From Trichobilharzia szidati (lineage: Eukaryota > Platyhelminthes > Trematoda > Strigeidida > Schistosomatidae), in NCBI GenBank assembly GCA_944472155.2, contig OX235279.1, forward strand, positions 118,970,110-119,034,109: 64,000 bases of DNA, read 5' to 3'. The position numbers were made by a program, and so were the translations under genes. How positions within the stretch are numbered: position 1 is the stretch's first letter; the number at the start of each line of letters is the position of its first letter. Below are positions 47,870 to 57,897 of the stretch, piece by piece. The notes under the pieces are model-generated. The model saw nothing but the letters and a program-made list of their open reading frames with translations. It made no database searches and had not been told where the DNA came from.

Positions 47870-48220
47870 TGTGGTGAGAGCTGTCTACTAGCCAATTGGT
47901 TGACAGTAATTGAGGTCAATGTTTATGTATCAAATATTAGTCATGTTGTGGTGAGAGATGGTTGCTAGCCAAATTGGTTGTCAGTAATTGAGGTCAATGT
48001 TAGAACAAGGTCAAGATGGACAGGCGGATACAGTTAACATATAGATGAACTGACACAGCCACAAGAGATGCAAGGTTAACTTTCTGTGAGAAACAACCAA
48101 TCAACAGACTGTATTTTATGCTAACATTAACCTACAATAATGTACATCAAAATCTATAAGTACGTGTTGATTTTCTGTAATAAAGGTTCTGTTGCCTGGC
48201 CCTTGTCTTCTGTTGTTACA
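47870..48220 (+). repeat. 3' LTR of gypsy element C with 77-bp tandem duplication
   Basis: The LTR start TGTGGTGAGAG occurs twice, at 47870 and 47947, each followed by CTAGCC-AATTGGTTG and CAGTAATTGAGGTCAATG. The second start leads into a normal full LTR (274 bp) ending at 48220; the first is followed by only 54 bp of LTR and 23 bp of unrelated spacer. A G-rich tract GGCGGGGGGACGAG precedes 47870 and would serve as polypurine tract. Confidence 0.85.
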
Positions 48221-48576
48221 AGGTGAGCAATATTGAGGTTAGGCGTCGAGTGCTAGGTGAGGAGGGGAAATCAGTCAACGAAACTGTTTAATTACATCGA
48301 CTGAGATGGTTAAGACATGTGTTACGTATGCCTAGTCATCGCCTTCCTCGACGGGCAATGTTAGCTGATATAGGGCCAGGCTGGAAAAGAGCTAGCGGCG
48401 GTCAAACCAAAACATGGCACCAGTCAATGAAATCCGCAACAGTTAGTCTAAGCCACGTAGGAAGGTGTAGACTTCCTGGTTGGGGTCCTCGGGATAGTCA
48501 AACCCAATGGTTGGAAACAATTGGTGACATGGCTCAAAATCGTTCTCAATGGCGCAGATGCATCCACTCCTTGTGA
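48221..48576 (+). pseudogene. LINE C-terminal part after gypsy C
   Basis: After the AGGT duplication the LINE protein resumes with SNIE-RRRVLG-like sequence. An open frame 48319-48576 gives MLRMPSHRLPRRAMLADIG, QTKTWHQSMKSATVSLSHVG and DMAQNRSQWRRCIHSL before the stop. This is the conserved C-terminus after the RT in this LINE family. A shift and one stop separate it from the 48221-48300 piece. Confidence 0.78.
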
Positions 48577-49504
48577 CTTATGATTTCCAATTAAACTGTT
48601 TTGTTCTCCGTTATTACTATTCCTTTGTCTCACACCTCTGTTTACTGTCTATATTATGCATTTCTTCTACTTTCTTCTCTTGCTTTGTGTGCTACATGGA
48701 GTGTGGCGACTTGAACTGCCGCACATATGTGCAAAGTTCTATGTCGAAAACCGACCGACCGAGTTTAGTAGAACCAACGAGATGTCATCACATCATTTTA
48801 TCCTGCTCAATGTTTTCTTCTTGCTTCGAGTTTGTTAAGGGAAATAATTGTATCAATTGTAGGTGTTAAATACTGTGAATATGGTAGTAATAACAATGAT
48901 CATAATAATAGTGAAACTGTGGTGGTTTGATATCGACGATGTGGCTCAACGGAATTTTATTCCCACAATTCAATGCAGTATTAGCAACAGAATACGATAT
49001 ATCTTTGAGCATTCTGTTTGTTGCCAGAGTCATAATGTTATTATTATTCCCCATAGTTATATACTGCGTTAGCAACAGAATAGTATGAATTTAAATACTC
49101 CATTTCATTTCCTTTGATACAAGCTGAAATCATACGCTCAGTGATTGGTTGGAGAATCTAAACTATATATATATATATATATAAACAGTGGTATGGTCAA
49201 TGGAAAATATATCTTGGCTTCCGTGTTTACCCTTTTGCTATTACAAAACTAGTGATACTTATATTTTCATAAACAAGTACATTAAGTAGATGGTTGTATG
49301 AAATATAGTACCGGTTGAAGGTGTTCGTCTTGGATACAGAAATGACAGTAATTAGAGAATATATATTGTAACAAAGACTTATTCGTTTTTGTCAGGAGAA
49401 GGGGACAATCAGGGCTGGATATTTGAGTGCACTGGAATGCTACTGGATAATGTCATCGGCGATAACTCTCAGCTTACTCGACTTGTCAGAGGTTGGAAAT
49501 CATG
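48577..49504. other. LINE 3' UTR (to 48761), then unannotated AT-rich DNA
   Basis: 48577-48761 is the 3' UTR of the truncated LINE, ending in the CCGACCGACCG tail. Beyond the duplication at 48774 I see no gene. A TA microsatellite lies at about 49164-49183. Confidence 0.55.
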
Positions 49505-49660
49505 GGACATTGGATCAGGTCCAAGTGGTTGAACGGTTTACGAGTTCTCTATTTAAACGGAAGGTCCTGAGCTCGAACCGCGGTGGCTGCGTACTGCGTA
49601 AGAGTACTAAACTTTTACGAAAGAGCTGTCAGGCTTACCTAATGGTCCTTACAATAATGT
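49505..49660 (+). repeat. Sm-alpha-like SINE with decayed hammerhead ribozyme
   Basis: A tRNA-like head has GTCCAAGTGGTTGAACGG (A-box) and GAGCTCGAACCGCGG (B-box). Directly after it, CTGCGTAAGAGTACTAAAC and TTTTACGAAAGAGCTGTC follow: GAAA and the GTC cleavage-site triplet are kept, stem II GTA/TAC is short, and the CTGANGA strand is mutated to CGTAAGA. As I remember it, the schistosome Sm-alpha SINE has this order: tRNA head, GGTGGCTGCG, hammerhead, GTC. So this is an old, probably inactive copy. Confidence 0.65.
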
Positions 49661-50760
49661 CAGCTAATTACCAAATTCATCTTTCTTCTTTTTCTCCTCC
49701 CTGTTTTAAGTCAATATACTTTTCACAAACGTAACATCCATCTTATCAAACTTCTCAACACGTCACATTAAATTTTAATTGTCCTCTAATCCTGTTAGTC
49801 AGATTAGTTTCACATCATTTTCTAAGGTCTATATATTCTAGGAACTGTTCAATATATGACGTTATTCATTTTATCACTTAATATTGAACTGTGATTATAA
49901 TCATAAACTTTTTATCGGATTTTAAAGCTATCATTTGAAGTATTCACACGTTTGTTTAAATGTTCACATGGGATAGAGTATCTTAGCATCATTTAAGTAA
50001 ACATAAATAAACTCTTCCTCAAATAATTTCATTTTCTCACATTGAAAGACGTAGGCTAAACAGTAATAAATATAATATCGTAAATCAGACTGTCAGTCAT
50101 AGTTAGCTACTATGCACTCAAGGAATTCCGAAACTGGCTACTTTATACACATAGCCACATTGATCTCAATGTCATTCAGAAGCAAGAATAAATAATGCGT
50201 ATTAGTCAGACTGTCTCTCCAAACTATCAGCTTTAGAACACCAACTGACTGACACTGAGTACTGATAACCAGGTGTATTTGTCAATTGAATTGAGCCAAT
50301 ATTAGGAAGGCATCCAGATAATCTTATCTAAGTCACGGCTTAGGCGACACTACTGAGACGCAGTGACCCAAGCCTCGGTTCAAAAAATTGTCACTTAAGT
50401 TCAGAAGTGATAAAAGGCATACGAAGTTACGAATAATTGTATGACGATCTGAAATTTCCCTCAGGTTCACATTCATGCGATTCACACTCGTGAAATAAAG
50501 CAAGTACTACAAATCATCATTTTTATTTTACCTACTGTAGATAGTCGTCTTTCAACAGAAAATTCTTCTTCACTCTCTTAAATCTTTTTCAACTGAATTT
50601 AGTCCCTCACGTAGACGTCTAGTCATAGCCTTTTCTGTCTTATATAACAGTCAATCTGTGCGTTGTTTTACTATCACCAAAACCACTCGAACCTTATCAA
50701 AGTAGCATAATGAAAAATTGAGAGAAAACTGATAGTTACCATTTTAAATCAGTGGCAGCT
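49661..50760. other. No gene recognised
   Basis: AT-rich DNA without conserved frames or clear repeats. Confidence 0.4.
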
Positions 50761-50764
50761 TTGC

Positions 50765-51770
50765 TAAACTTAAATTATTGATCACGTATCTTAAAAGATA
50801 CGTAGGCGACATATTCATTATTTGTGACAACAACAATGACCCCAATCTACTGCCGAAGACATTTAACTGTTGCCATCCAGCAATAAAATTCACTCTTGAA
50901 ATGGAAAACGAGTCAAAAATTCCGTTTCTTGATGTGGAATTAACAAGAAGAACTGATGGGAGGCTAAGAAGATCGATCCATAGAAAACCTACTTGGAATA
51001 GTCAACTAACAAGCTTCTATAGCTAGGTACCCATTCTACAAAAGGGAAATTTAGTTAAATCACTTGCCACCCGCATCCGACGCATCTGCAGTCCCGACGC
51101 TCCGGAAAGAGAATTAGATATTCTAAGAGAAATTTTCATCCAAAATGGATACCTAATGAGATTTATCGACAAAAATATCAAACCAAGAATTCGGAGAAAC
51201 GAAACTCTACTTGCGCCAAAAAAGAAACTCTACATGAACCTGGATTTCAAGGGAGATTTAGCAAGCGATATTCTCAAGAGAAGGATCATATCATCTCTGA
51301 GAAGAACATTCTTTGCAGCAACGCTAAGAATAATATTCTCCAGTCGCCCGCTGGTCTGCAGAAGCCTCGAGGACAAGATCCCGCATCTGACCACTTCTAT
51401 ATGCATATATCAGTTCACCTGCTGCTGCGGAGCCAGCCACGTACATCGGTCGTTCGACGCGCACCCTGTCCAAGAGGATTCAAGAACACTATCCAGCATG
51501 GTTGTGAAAAGGCAATAGTGGTGCAATAAGGAGTGCGATAATTGAACATCTGTTTAACACTGATCATCCCATTTCAACAAACGCCACCTTCAAAGTAATC
51601 TACAGAGTCAAGAACAACCTATCAAAGGCAATACGGTTTCGCCTTCTTTGTATCGCTGAAGCTCTGGCCATTCACATAGAAAAACCGGAGCTGTGCATAC
51701 AAAAAGGATTACTCAACCACTTCTACTGTCTTGGTAACAACTTTTTTGATTTGATATTTTGATTCTGATG
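50765..51770 (+). pseudogene. Penelope-like element relic: RT end and GIY-YIG nuclease
   Basis: 50778-51026 has KRYVGDIFIICDNN (the catalytic YVDD mutated to YVGD), CHPAIKFTLEMENESKIPFL and DVELTRRTDGRLRRSIHRK. 51156-51518 has RFIDKNIKPRIRRNETLLAP and RRTFFAATLRIIFSSRPLV. The GIY-YIG nuclease begins with CIYQFTCCCGA; after a one-base shift at about 51434, ATYIGRSTRTLSKRIQEHY and PAWL follow, with the YIG motif and the helix residues intact. Downstream, KGNTVSPSLYR- and LNHFYC-like pieces reach about 51770. Same family as the relic at 11.4-12.3 kb. Several stops make it inactive. Confidence 0.78.
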
Positions 51771-52660
51771 ACTTAATTTTGTTTCTTTGCCTGTCCTTCA
51801 ATTGCTTATAATTCTTGTATTCATTTAGAACTCTTACGTAATTTCGTATTATCTACTTTGTTCCTATGTGCATCCTGAGTAAAACTCACTCATCAAACTT
51901 TTCATATTATTACATAACTTCTTTTAACAACTGTTTGTGACAACTCATCACCTTTGTTACTACCCTAATTTCACTAACACCTAATTTTCTCGACTGATTT
52001 TGTATTACGTAACTCCAATTACCAATCTTCATCTGTTTAGTTTAAATAACTATAACCAATTGTATTTTTGTTTGATAAACTTATTGTACACATACATACA
52101 AAATAACGCATATACATTTGCGATTGTACAGCTAAGAAAATGAATTCGCCGAAAAGAGACTCTTCGCTGATCTACGTGTTTTGTTTTCATTAATGCCTGG
52201 ATGGGGATTATACATGAATTGAAATTTATCCAACAATATAAGTAATGTCAAGTGAGCCTTGTTTTCTGAATCCAGGGAAAGTCACAGTTGCATATGTAGG
52301 AAACTGCAGCCAATAGTTATAGTGTACACAAAGTTCAATTCCTAAAGACATACAGCAATGCACTACGTAAACATACGTCAGTCTAATACTGAAAATATCA
52401 TAAGATACGCACACCTATTGGCCTTATGAGGATAACAATCACATATAAGGCAGCCTAAGCATTCAATCGTCATGCAATGTTTGTATTGCAAAATTTACAC
52501 TGAAATTCCAGTACACATTCATCTTCACTCTCATTGGTATGAAACACTAAGTAATTAAGATTATGCATACAGTTTTAGTGAAAATGATACGACATATATT
52601 AGATCCACTACAATTAAGCTGACTGGATTAATTTCTCAGAATGAATACACTTTATTCCAT
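51771..52660. other. No gene recognised; probable 3' flank of the PLE relic
   Basis: T-rich then AT-rich DNA with no conserved frame. The ORF at 52226-52414 (minus) is not recognisable. Confidence 0.4.
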
Positions 52661-54412
52661 ATCAGTTTGTTTATTAGGTATATCACACAGTGAAACAGTA
52701 TTATTTACTGGATGACGTTTCGAACAAAATTTATTGTTCATAATCATATCAATTGTGATCACACGACTTTGACACTTGAGTTTTATAGTTTTCTTTGTTC
52801 TCTCCTATTTGTCGTATGGGTAGTAGAATTTTCCAAATATCGGGGACAGGTGATGAATCATTCCTATTACATGTATTTGTAGTTGATTCGATAAACAAAG
52901 CTTCTGTTATCAATCTCTCCCTATACCCTGTGACATTAGATTTTAAAACTGTCATCCTATCCCATCCTATTGTATGGTTGTGTGTGACTGCATGTAGTGC
53001 TATAGCTGAACTATTCTCTAGATTTCTTATCTTATTCGGGTCAATCTAGATTTTGCTACGTTTTTATGCTCGGCTAGTCTGACTGCGCCTGTTCTACTAC
53101 TTTGACCTGACAATCATTCCAGCTGGGTATTAGATGAACTAAATTGTTTTGTTTTAAAGGCTCTACAGGATCCTTTAAACGACAAAGCTTGTTTCTAATT
53201 CAGTTTGTGGGTTTGAATGCCAGCCACTTTCATTCCTGCCTTGTTAAGAATTCTGCGTGAGGTGGTTTCCGAGGTTCCTTCCTTGTATGGAATTACTAGT
53301 GATGATTTAGATTCCTTATTGTTGGTGTTGTCTTGCGCACATTTCACTTGCATGTAGTCATTAATATTATTATTATTATTGTCATCACTATCACTACAAT
53401 CATTATTTATTTTATTTTTACATTTCCCTACATATTTCCTGACTAATTTATCAGGGTAATTATTAAGTTTCAAGGCTTCTCTTATATGTATCACTTCCTG
53501 TCTTAGATTTTCTTTGGTACTACTTAGTTTTTGTGCTCTGTCACTTAAACATTTCACCAATCCTAATTTTACTGACATAGGATGGGATGATTGGAAGTAC
53601 AAATATCTGTCTGAATGTGTGGGTTTCCTGTGAACACTAATGATTAACTCCCCATCTTCTTTCGTTTTTACACTGAAATCTAACATTGGAAGTTCCCCTT
53701 CCTGACTTTCCAATTCATAAGTGAATTGAATTGCCTCCACTTTTGAGTTAATGTGTTCGAAAAATCTATCTATATCTTGTGTTCTAAGTACAGTGAATGT
53801 GTCATCTACATACCTCGACCATACATTTGGGTTGGGGGTGAACGTTTCAATTGCTATGTTTCCCCACCTATCCATGAATACAACCGGGGATACTAGTGAC
53901 CCCATGGCAACTCCCTCAGTTTGTTTGTATATTTTCCCTTGGAATTTAAATACTGTGGAAGTCAGGCACAGCTGCACCCCCAGCATTATGTCCTCAAGTG
54001 GCACTTCCATCCTAGGTTCAAGTTCTTGGTCAGAAATGAGTTCGTTTCTGACTGCCTCTATAGCCATATTAATTGGTATATGTGTATGTAAACTGACAAT
54101 GTTAGAACTAACCATTTTCTCTTCATTATCTAATTTTAAATTATCTAATCTATGTTTCAGTTCATGAGAATTTATTAGTCTATATTTCGAGTGGCTTTTA
54201 AAGGGGTTTAATAGCATCGCTAAATATTTAGATAATTCAGAAGTAGGTGAATTTCTAAATTCAACTGTAGGTCTAATAGGGTATCCTGACTTGTGAACTT
54301 TAACAACACCATACATCCTACTGGGGTTATTAGTTTGGGGCATTAAATTAAACCACTTAGACTCACCTAGAAACGGCTTCATTTGGCGTATAAGAATACA
54401 CTTTATATGCAT
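52655..54412 (-). mobile_element. Penelope-like element, second copy of the 20.7-22.7 kb family, 5'-truncated
   Basis: The minus-strand order is RT frame (54412-53195), decayed nuclease (to about 52749) and a terminal repeat at 52655-52835. The repeat contains TTATTTACTGGATGACGTTT and the AACAAAATTTATTGTT hairpin, as in the 20.7-22.7 kb copy. The other terminal repeat is missing because the copy is cut at 54412. By eye identity to the first copy is over 90%. Confidence 0.82.
53195..54412 (-). CDS. PLE reverse transcriptase, second copy
   Basis: 405 residues open. It contains RMYGVVKVHKSGYPIRPTVE, GVAMGSLVSPVVFMDRW (lacking the ADI triplet of the other copy), SRYVDDTFTVL with both catalytic Asp, ELPMLDFSVKTKEDGELIIS and HRKPTHSDRYLYF. 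The polar run after the RT (SDSDDNNNNNIND) differs in length from SDSDNNDNNIND in the first copy, a sign of repeat slippage. The N-terminus starts inside the finger region; upstream sequence is unrelated. The three-residue loss sits close to the RT core, so activity is doubtful. Confidence 0.82.
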   Translation of the reverse strand: MHIKCILIRQMKPFLGESKWFNLMPQTNNPSRMYGVVKVHKSGYPIRPTVEFRNSPTSELSKYLAMLLNPFKSHSKYRLINSHELKHRLDNLKLDNEEKMVSSNIVSLHTHIPINMAIEAVRNELISDQELEPRMEVPLEDIMLGVQLCLTSTVFKFQGKIYKQTEGVAMGSLVSPVVFMDRWGNIAIETFTPNPNVWSRYVDDTFTVLRTQDIDRFFEHINSKVEAIQFTYELESQEGELPMLDFSVKTKEDGELIISVHRKPTHSDRYLYFQSSHPMSVKLGLVKCLSDRAQKLSSTKENLRQEVIHIREALKLNNYPDKLVRKYVGKCKNKINNDCSDSDDNNNNNINDYMQVKCAQDNTNNKESKSSLVIPYKEGTSETTSRRILNKAGMKVAGIQTHKLN

Positions 54413-54649
54413 ACTCAGGCATTATGTTAAATTAATGCATTAAGCAGTACATTATTGCAAAATGGACAATGAATTCCATTTCACCGCATTTGTAATAATC
54501 GTAAAATCCATCTATATTTTTTAGTCTAGCAGTCAACAAATAAGTTAATGGCATAATATTAATAAAATCAAGGTAATACTTTACACATACAATCTACATA
54601 GTCCAAATTAATTTACTTCATTCAGTACAAACATACTCTAAGTTCATCC

Positions 54650-54740
54650 ATGGATAAGATTTGAACTAACGATAGTCTCTGCCCATGCATCCAGTATCAT
54701 AACGCATCTAGACCACTACTTCTGCCACCATGGAGGTCAT
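54650..54740 (-). repeat. Possible tRNA-derived SINE head
   Basis: On the minus strand, GCAGAAGTAGTGGTCTAGAT resembles a tRNA start with an A-box, and TCGTTAGTTCAAATCTTATC resembles a B-box arm at normal spacing. The ends do not pair well. It is probably a SINE fragment. Confidence 0.35.
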
Positions 54741-55384
54741 GTTAGCATTTGCAGGTGACTTCCATATGCTGATAGCATTAACTTGTCAAATAATCCTCCG
54801 CTTTACGCAAAAGTAGGTTGTATGCATATCTGCAGAAATGTGAATAAGTCTCCATAAAACGAACCTATATCAAAAAGAAAGATAGCTTTTAGAAAAACAC
54901 CCTTTTGGTGGGAAATATCACCCAACTGTTATTCCTTTCTTCTCATAGTAACGACATTGTGACACAAATCAGCCGAAACATAAATGCTTACAGTCAGCAT
55001 GTAGAGAATACCTCACTCAGACCAGACCAGCATGTCGTCTACACAATCCACAGTCTCTATCACTCCAGACAACATATAACACAATCTTACTCAAAATCAA
55101 TACTGTTCAAACATTTTACTGGAGTAATTCCAACGAAATAAAATCTTTACTTTGCTACAGTCAGTTTTCATGACTGGTTCTTTAAAAGCTGTTCACATCG
55201 ATTTTTGTGAAACTGGGACCTATAAACAATCCTGTGGACGTCCAATGAAAAGTTCAATTCAAAAGCTAAATTAAATCCAGAAACTTGAAAACACGATTTT
55301 CTATGCATAATTCTGGTTCTTTTAATTTTCAATATTTAATATCACTGTGAAGACATTTTCTAAGCCAGTCGAAATATTTCTCGA

Positions 55385-55505
55385 TCTTTCGTTCATTTTA
55401 CCTTCAACCGCGTCTACCGATTTACATGTACGTGCTTTGGCACGTACATTGGAAGAACAGAGGGAAGATTTATTGTCCGCATCCCCCTTTTTGTGTATTT
55501 TACAA
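55385..55505 (+). pseudogene. PLE GIY-YIG endonuclease fragment
   Basis: One frame reads NRVYRFTCTCFGTYIGRTEG followed by RFIVRIP. This is the core of the PLE endonuclease: VYxFTCxC, the YIG motif and the RxxVRI helix, as in the relic at 51.4 kb. Sequence on both sides decays. The RT part is not found nearby, so it is a short fragment. Confidence 0.6.
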
Positions 55506-55614
55506 AAACATGTTTTTGTGGTTACGTAACTTATTACCATTTTTACTCTTTCTAGTTAAACTTTATTTCTACCCGCAAAACATCTGTTGAACTCTGCCCT
55601 TTTGTTTCCAAGAT

Positions 55615-55845
55615 TTTTTTTCCTTCATGTTCCTCAGTGGAACATAGGGCTTCAAGCTAGTGGCTTGAAGTTTCTTTAGCAGTGTTTATTTTACAGGATG
55701 GGGTTGCTAGCCTTATGCTCAACCTTTCCTCTTCAACAGCATTATTTCTGGCTTGGCGAGGTAAAGGAGTGCGTCGGTCAGGGATCGAACCCCAGACCAT
55801 GTGCATGGTCGGCGAGCGTCCTAACCGCTATGCCACCGACGCACT
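55615..55845 (-). repeat. tRNA-derived SINE with well-kept tRNA-like head
   Basis: Minus strand, about 55843-55771: GCGTCGGTGGCATAGCGG (with acceptor-like GCGTCGG), anticodon-arm-like hairpin GACCATGCACATGGTC, B-box GGGGTTCGATCCC, then CCGACGC, which pairs perfectly with the first seven bases. The anticodon loop has six instead of seven bases, and no normal tRNA identity is clear. Downstream is a body ending in CCCTATGTTCCACTGAGGAA and an A-rich end, the same tail type as the RTE LINE at 24.3 kb. I read it as a SINE using that LINE's machinery. Confidence 0.7.
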
Positions 55846-55849
55846 GTTT

Positions 55850-57890
55850 CCAAGATTAGTCATGCAATTCTTATTCTTCTGAATCCCTTTCACTCTTAAT
55901 AATTCAACAGATTAGACCATTCCTGACCAATGTTACTCTCGGCTCCAATCAATTACTCATTATCATTGTAAAAAGGTATGTACAGATCTTTCATTTATAA
56001 TTTTGGTGTTGTTTAGGCAGCAACCAGTTGGGAAGAATTCACGAAATATTAAAATTAAAATCTGAGCTCAGGTTATCCCAGTACATTTGTCGTTCTTCTT
56101 TTATTCAAAATTAATAATGAGAAGAATTGTCTGAAGTTTATAATGTCGAGGTGTTTTCGTGCATATTACAGCAAACGACGCATGAGAAATATCGAATGTG
56201 TAGATAAACATCTTTAATAAACCGAATACAACATTTGGAATGATTTCAGTATTCCTTTAAACACGTAATATGAAATCACAGAATTTGCAATTGTAGCATT
56301 GCATTGTGTGTTGTTTTCAGAAAGAACAACCTCATCAAAAACAGTCATCAAAGCTACAAATCATTTCCATCATTGCGAAAACAAGTTTACTTTGTTGGAG
56401 GAGAGTTACCCTACAAATCTCTGTCATCTATCCATGGGCTCTTTCGTTTAGTCCCTTACTCTCATTTCTACAACAGTATAACTATATGTCAAATCATAGA
56501 AGGGAATCAGTTTCAGACTTTACACATGGGCTTAGTCCCTACTGGCTCTTGCTGATCAGACACACGCCATTTCATATTTTGTCCTGTGAAATTCAGTTGT
56601 TTGTCTACGACTGCTAAGTACCTGACGACGCTTTTCAGTCTGATAACAACGATTGCCAAATATAAACTTCATTTTAGACGGAAAAAGTGTTGTTGTCTTG
56701 TCTTCCTATTACGTTTTGCTGTGACTACGTACAAGTACATAGTTTGGCAAATGCTACGGATAAGATTTATCAGTAGTATGTGAACGGACGTTCATTGAAA
56801 TAAAAACATCAAATAGCAGGGACATACATTTGGTGTCAGAGAAAGCAAATGATACAGAGTTGTGGAGATACATGGGAGATGTGAAAGGAACACAATGAAA
56901 TACAACATGAAGTCCAGAAGTACCACAACACGAAGATCTGTGCAAATGGTGTGTTGAAGTTAAGGTATACATAATTTGGCTATGTAGAGATACCAGTTTC
57001 CAAATAAACATTACTTTACCAAGTCTTTCGTCTTCTACCGTGTCCATAGGACCAGAGGGGTGATGGTGGATTTCGCCTCCCCTTTCAAAACCTTAATTTG
57101 TAAACCCTTTCATCGCACGATGGTATGTATAAATAACTTAGGAGAATTTAAGCAAAGAAACTGAAAACACACGTCCTATATTCTACGAATAACCAATTTT
57201 AGGTAGGAAACATAAAGCCAGGATTTTATATACCGCTATTTCGTCTTATTTTTTCATTTTAGCTTACTTCATTACGAAACAATTGAAAGAGACGTTCAGG
57301 AAGCCAAGTACAAGATAAAATTCCCAAAAACTACTTATCACGACTAAAATGTGGAAACTTGAAAGTTTAGTCACGTATTAGACATAAAAAACCTAAGAAA
57401 TGTTAACGTCTAATCACTCGAAACTGGGGCTACTGAATACACAAATAATTTATGAGATAACAGGCAGTTTCAGTAATTTTCTGTAGACTTTAGGTTGGAA
57501 GCACGAAGGGAAATGGTTATATTGGTCGTGAGATTTCATGTACACGAAGTAATCCTTACGCCCGAATTATATGCCTGACCAGAGCTTAGAAAGAATTCTC
57601 CACGTAAGCTAAATCATCAGATGTGAATACTAGTTATACCTGAATACTTTTGTATGATAACGCTGGGAAAAAACTGGTTCACAGTCATTCATGTTTTAGG
57701 ATTCCATAGGAATAGTCAAATCTCAGAAAAAAGTTAAAGCAGATCACACTATACACTGTATTCAGCGGATAATTAAAAACAGTATAAAAGAATCAAAATA
57801 AAGAAACAATACTACGAAAATTTGTTTTTTTTCTTACAATCAGAAAGGATTTATGTTATCATGATTAATTGAAAATAAAATAATACGACA
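55850..57890. other. No gene recognised; 3' flank of aminoacylase gene
   Basis: AT-rich DNA without a supported gene. Short ORFs at 56304-56617 and 56754-57047 show no known domain. The region lies downstream of the aminoacylase stop codon (57898) on the minus strand. Confidence 0.4.
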
Positions 57891-57897
57891 TATAGCC

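Larger units (their letters stand above)
43497..48220 (+). mobile_element. Ty3/gypsy LTR retrotransposon C, with AGGT target duplication
   Basis: 5' LTR 43497-43769 (TGTGG...TTACA) and 3' LTR 47870-48220 flank a gag-pol region. AGGT occurs at 43493-43496 and 48221-48224 as a 4-bp target duplication. A primer-binding site TGGTGCCGCTGCC starts at 43772. Internal order: gag with one CCHC knuckle, protease, RT, RNase H, integrase. There is a solo LTR insertion in RNase H, at least two frameshifts and one stop. The LTRs are almost identical outside a tandem duplication in the 3' LTR, so insertion is recent. It differs from element B in knuckle type, primer site and the YGDD box. Confidence 0.9.
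42132..48774 (+). mobile_element. 5'-truncated LINE with 13-bp target duplication, host of gypsy element C
   Basis: AGTTTAGTAGAAC occurs at 42132-42144 and at 48762-48774, bounding one LINE. The element lacks its endonuclease and starts inside the linker (SLTEVTKAVTNLKQGKAAGP). RT runs to 43496, is interrupted by gypsy C (43497-48220) and resumes at about 48221 with the C-terminal region. The 3' UTR ends in CCGACCGACCG just before the second duplication, a short tandem repeat tail as in RTE-type elements. An in-frame TAG at 42778-42780 and further stops after 48221 inactivate it. Clade assignment (RTE-like) is tentative. Confidence 0.82.

Noticed and set aside
54419..57890. Further aminoacylase exons or a downstream gene
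   Set aside because: No frame on either strand shows conserved features apart from a short PLE nuclease fragment and a SINE.
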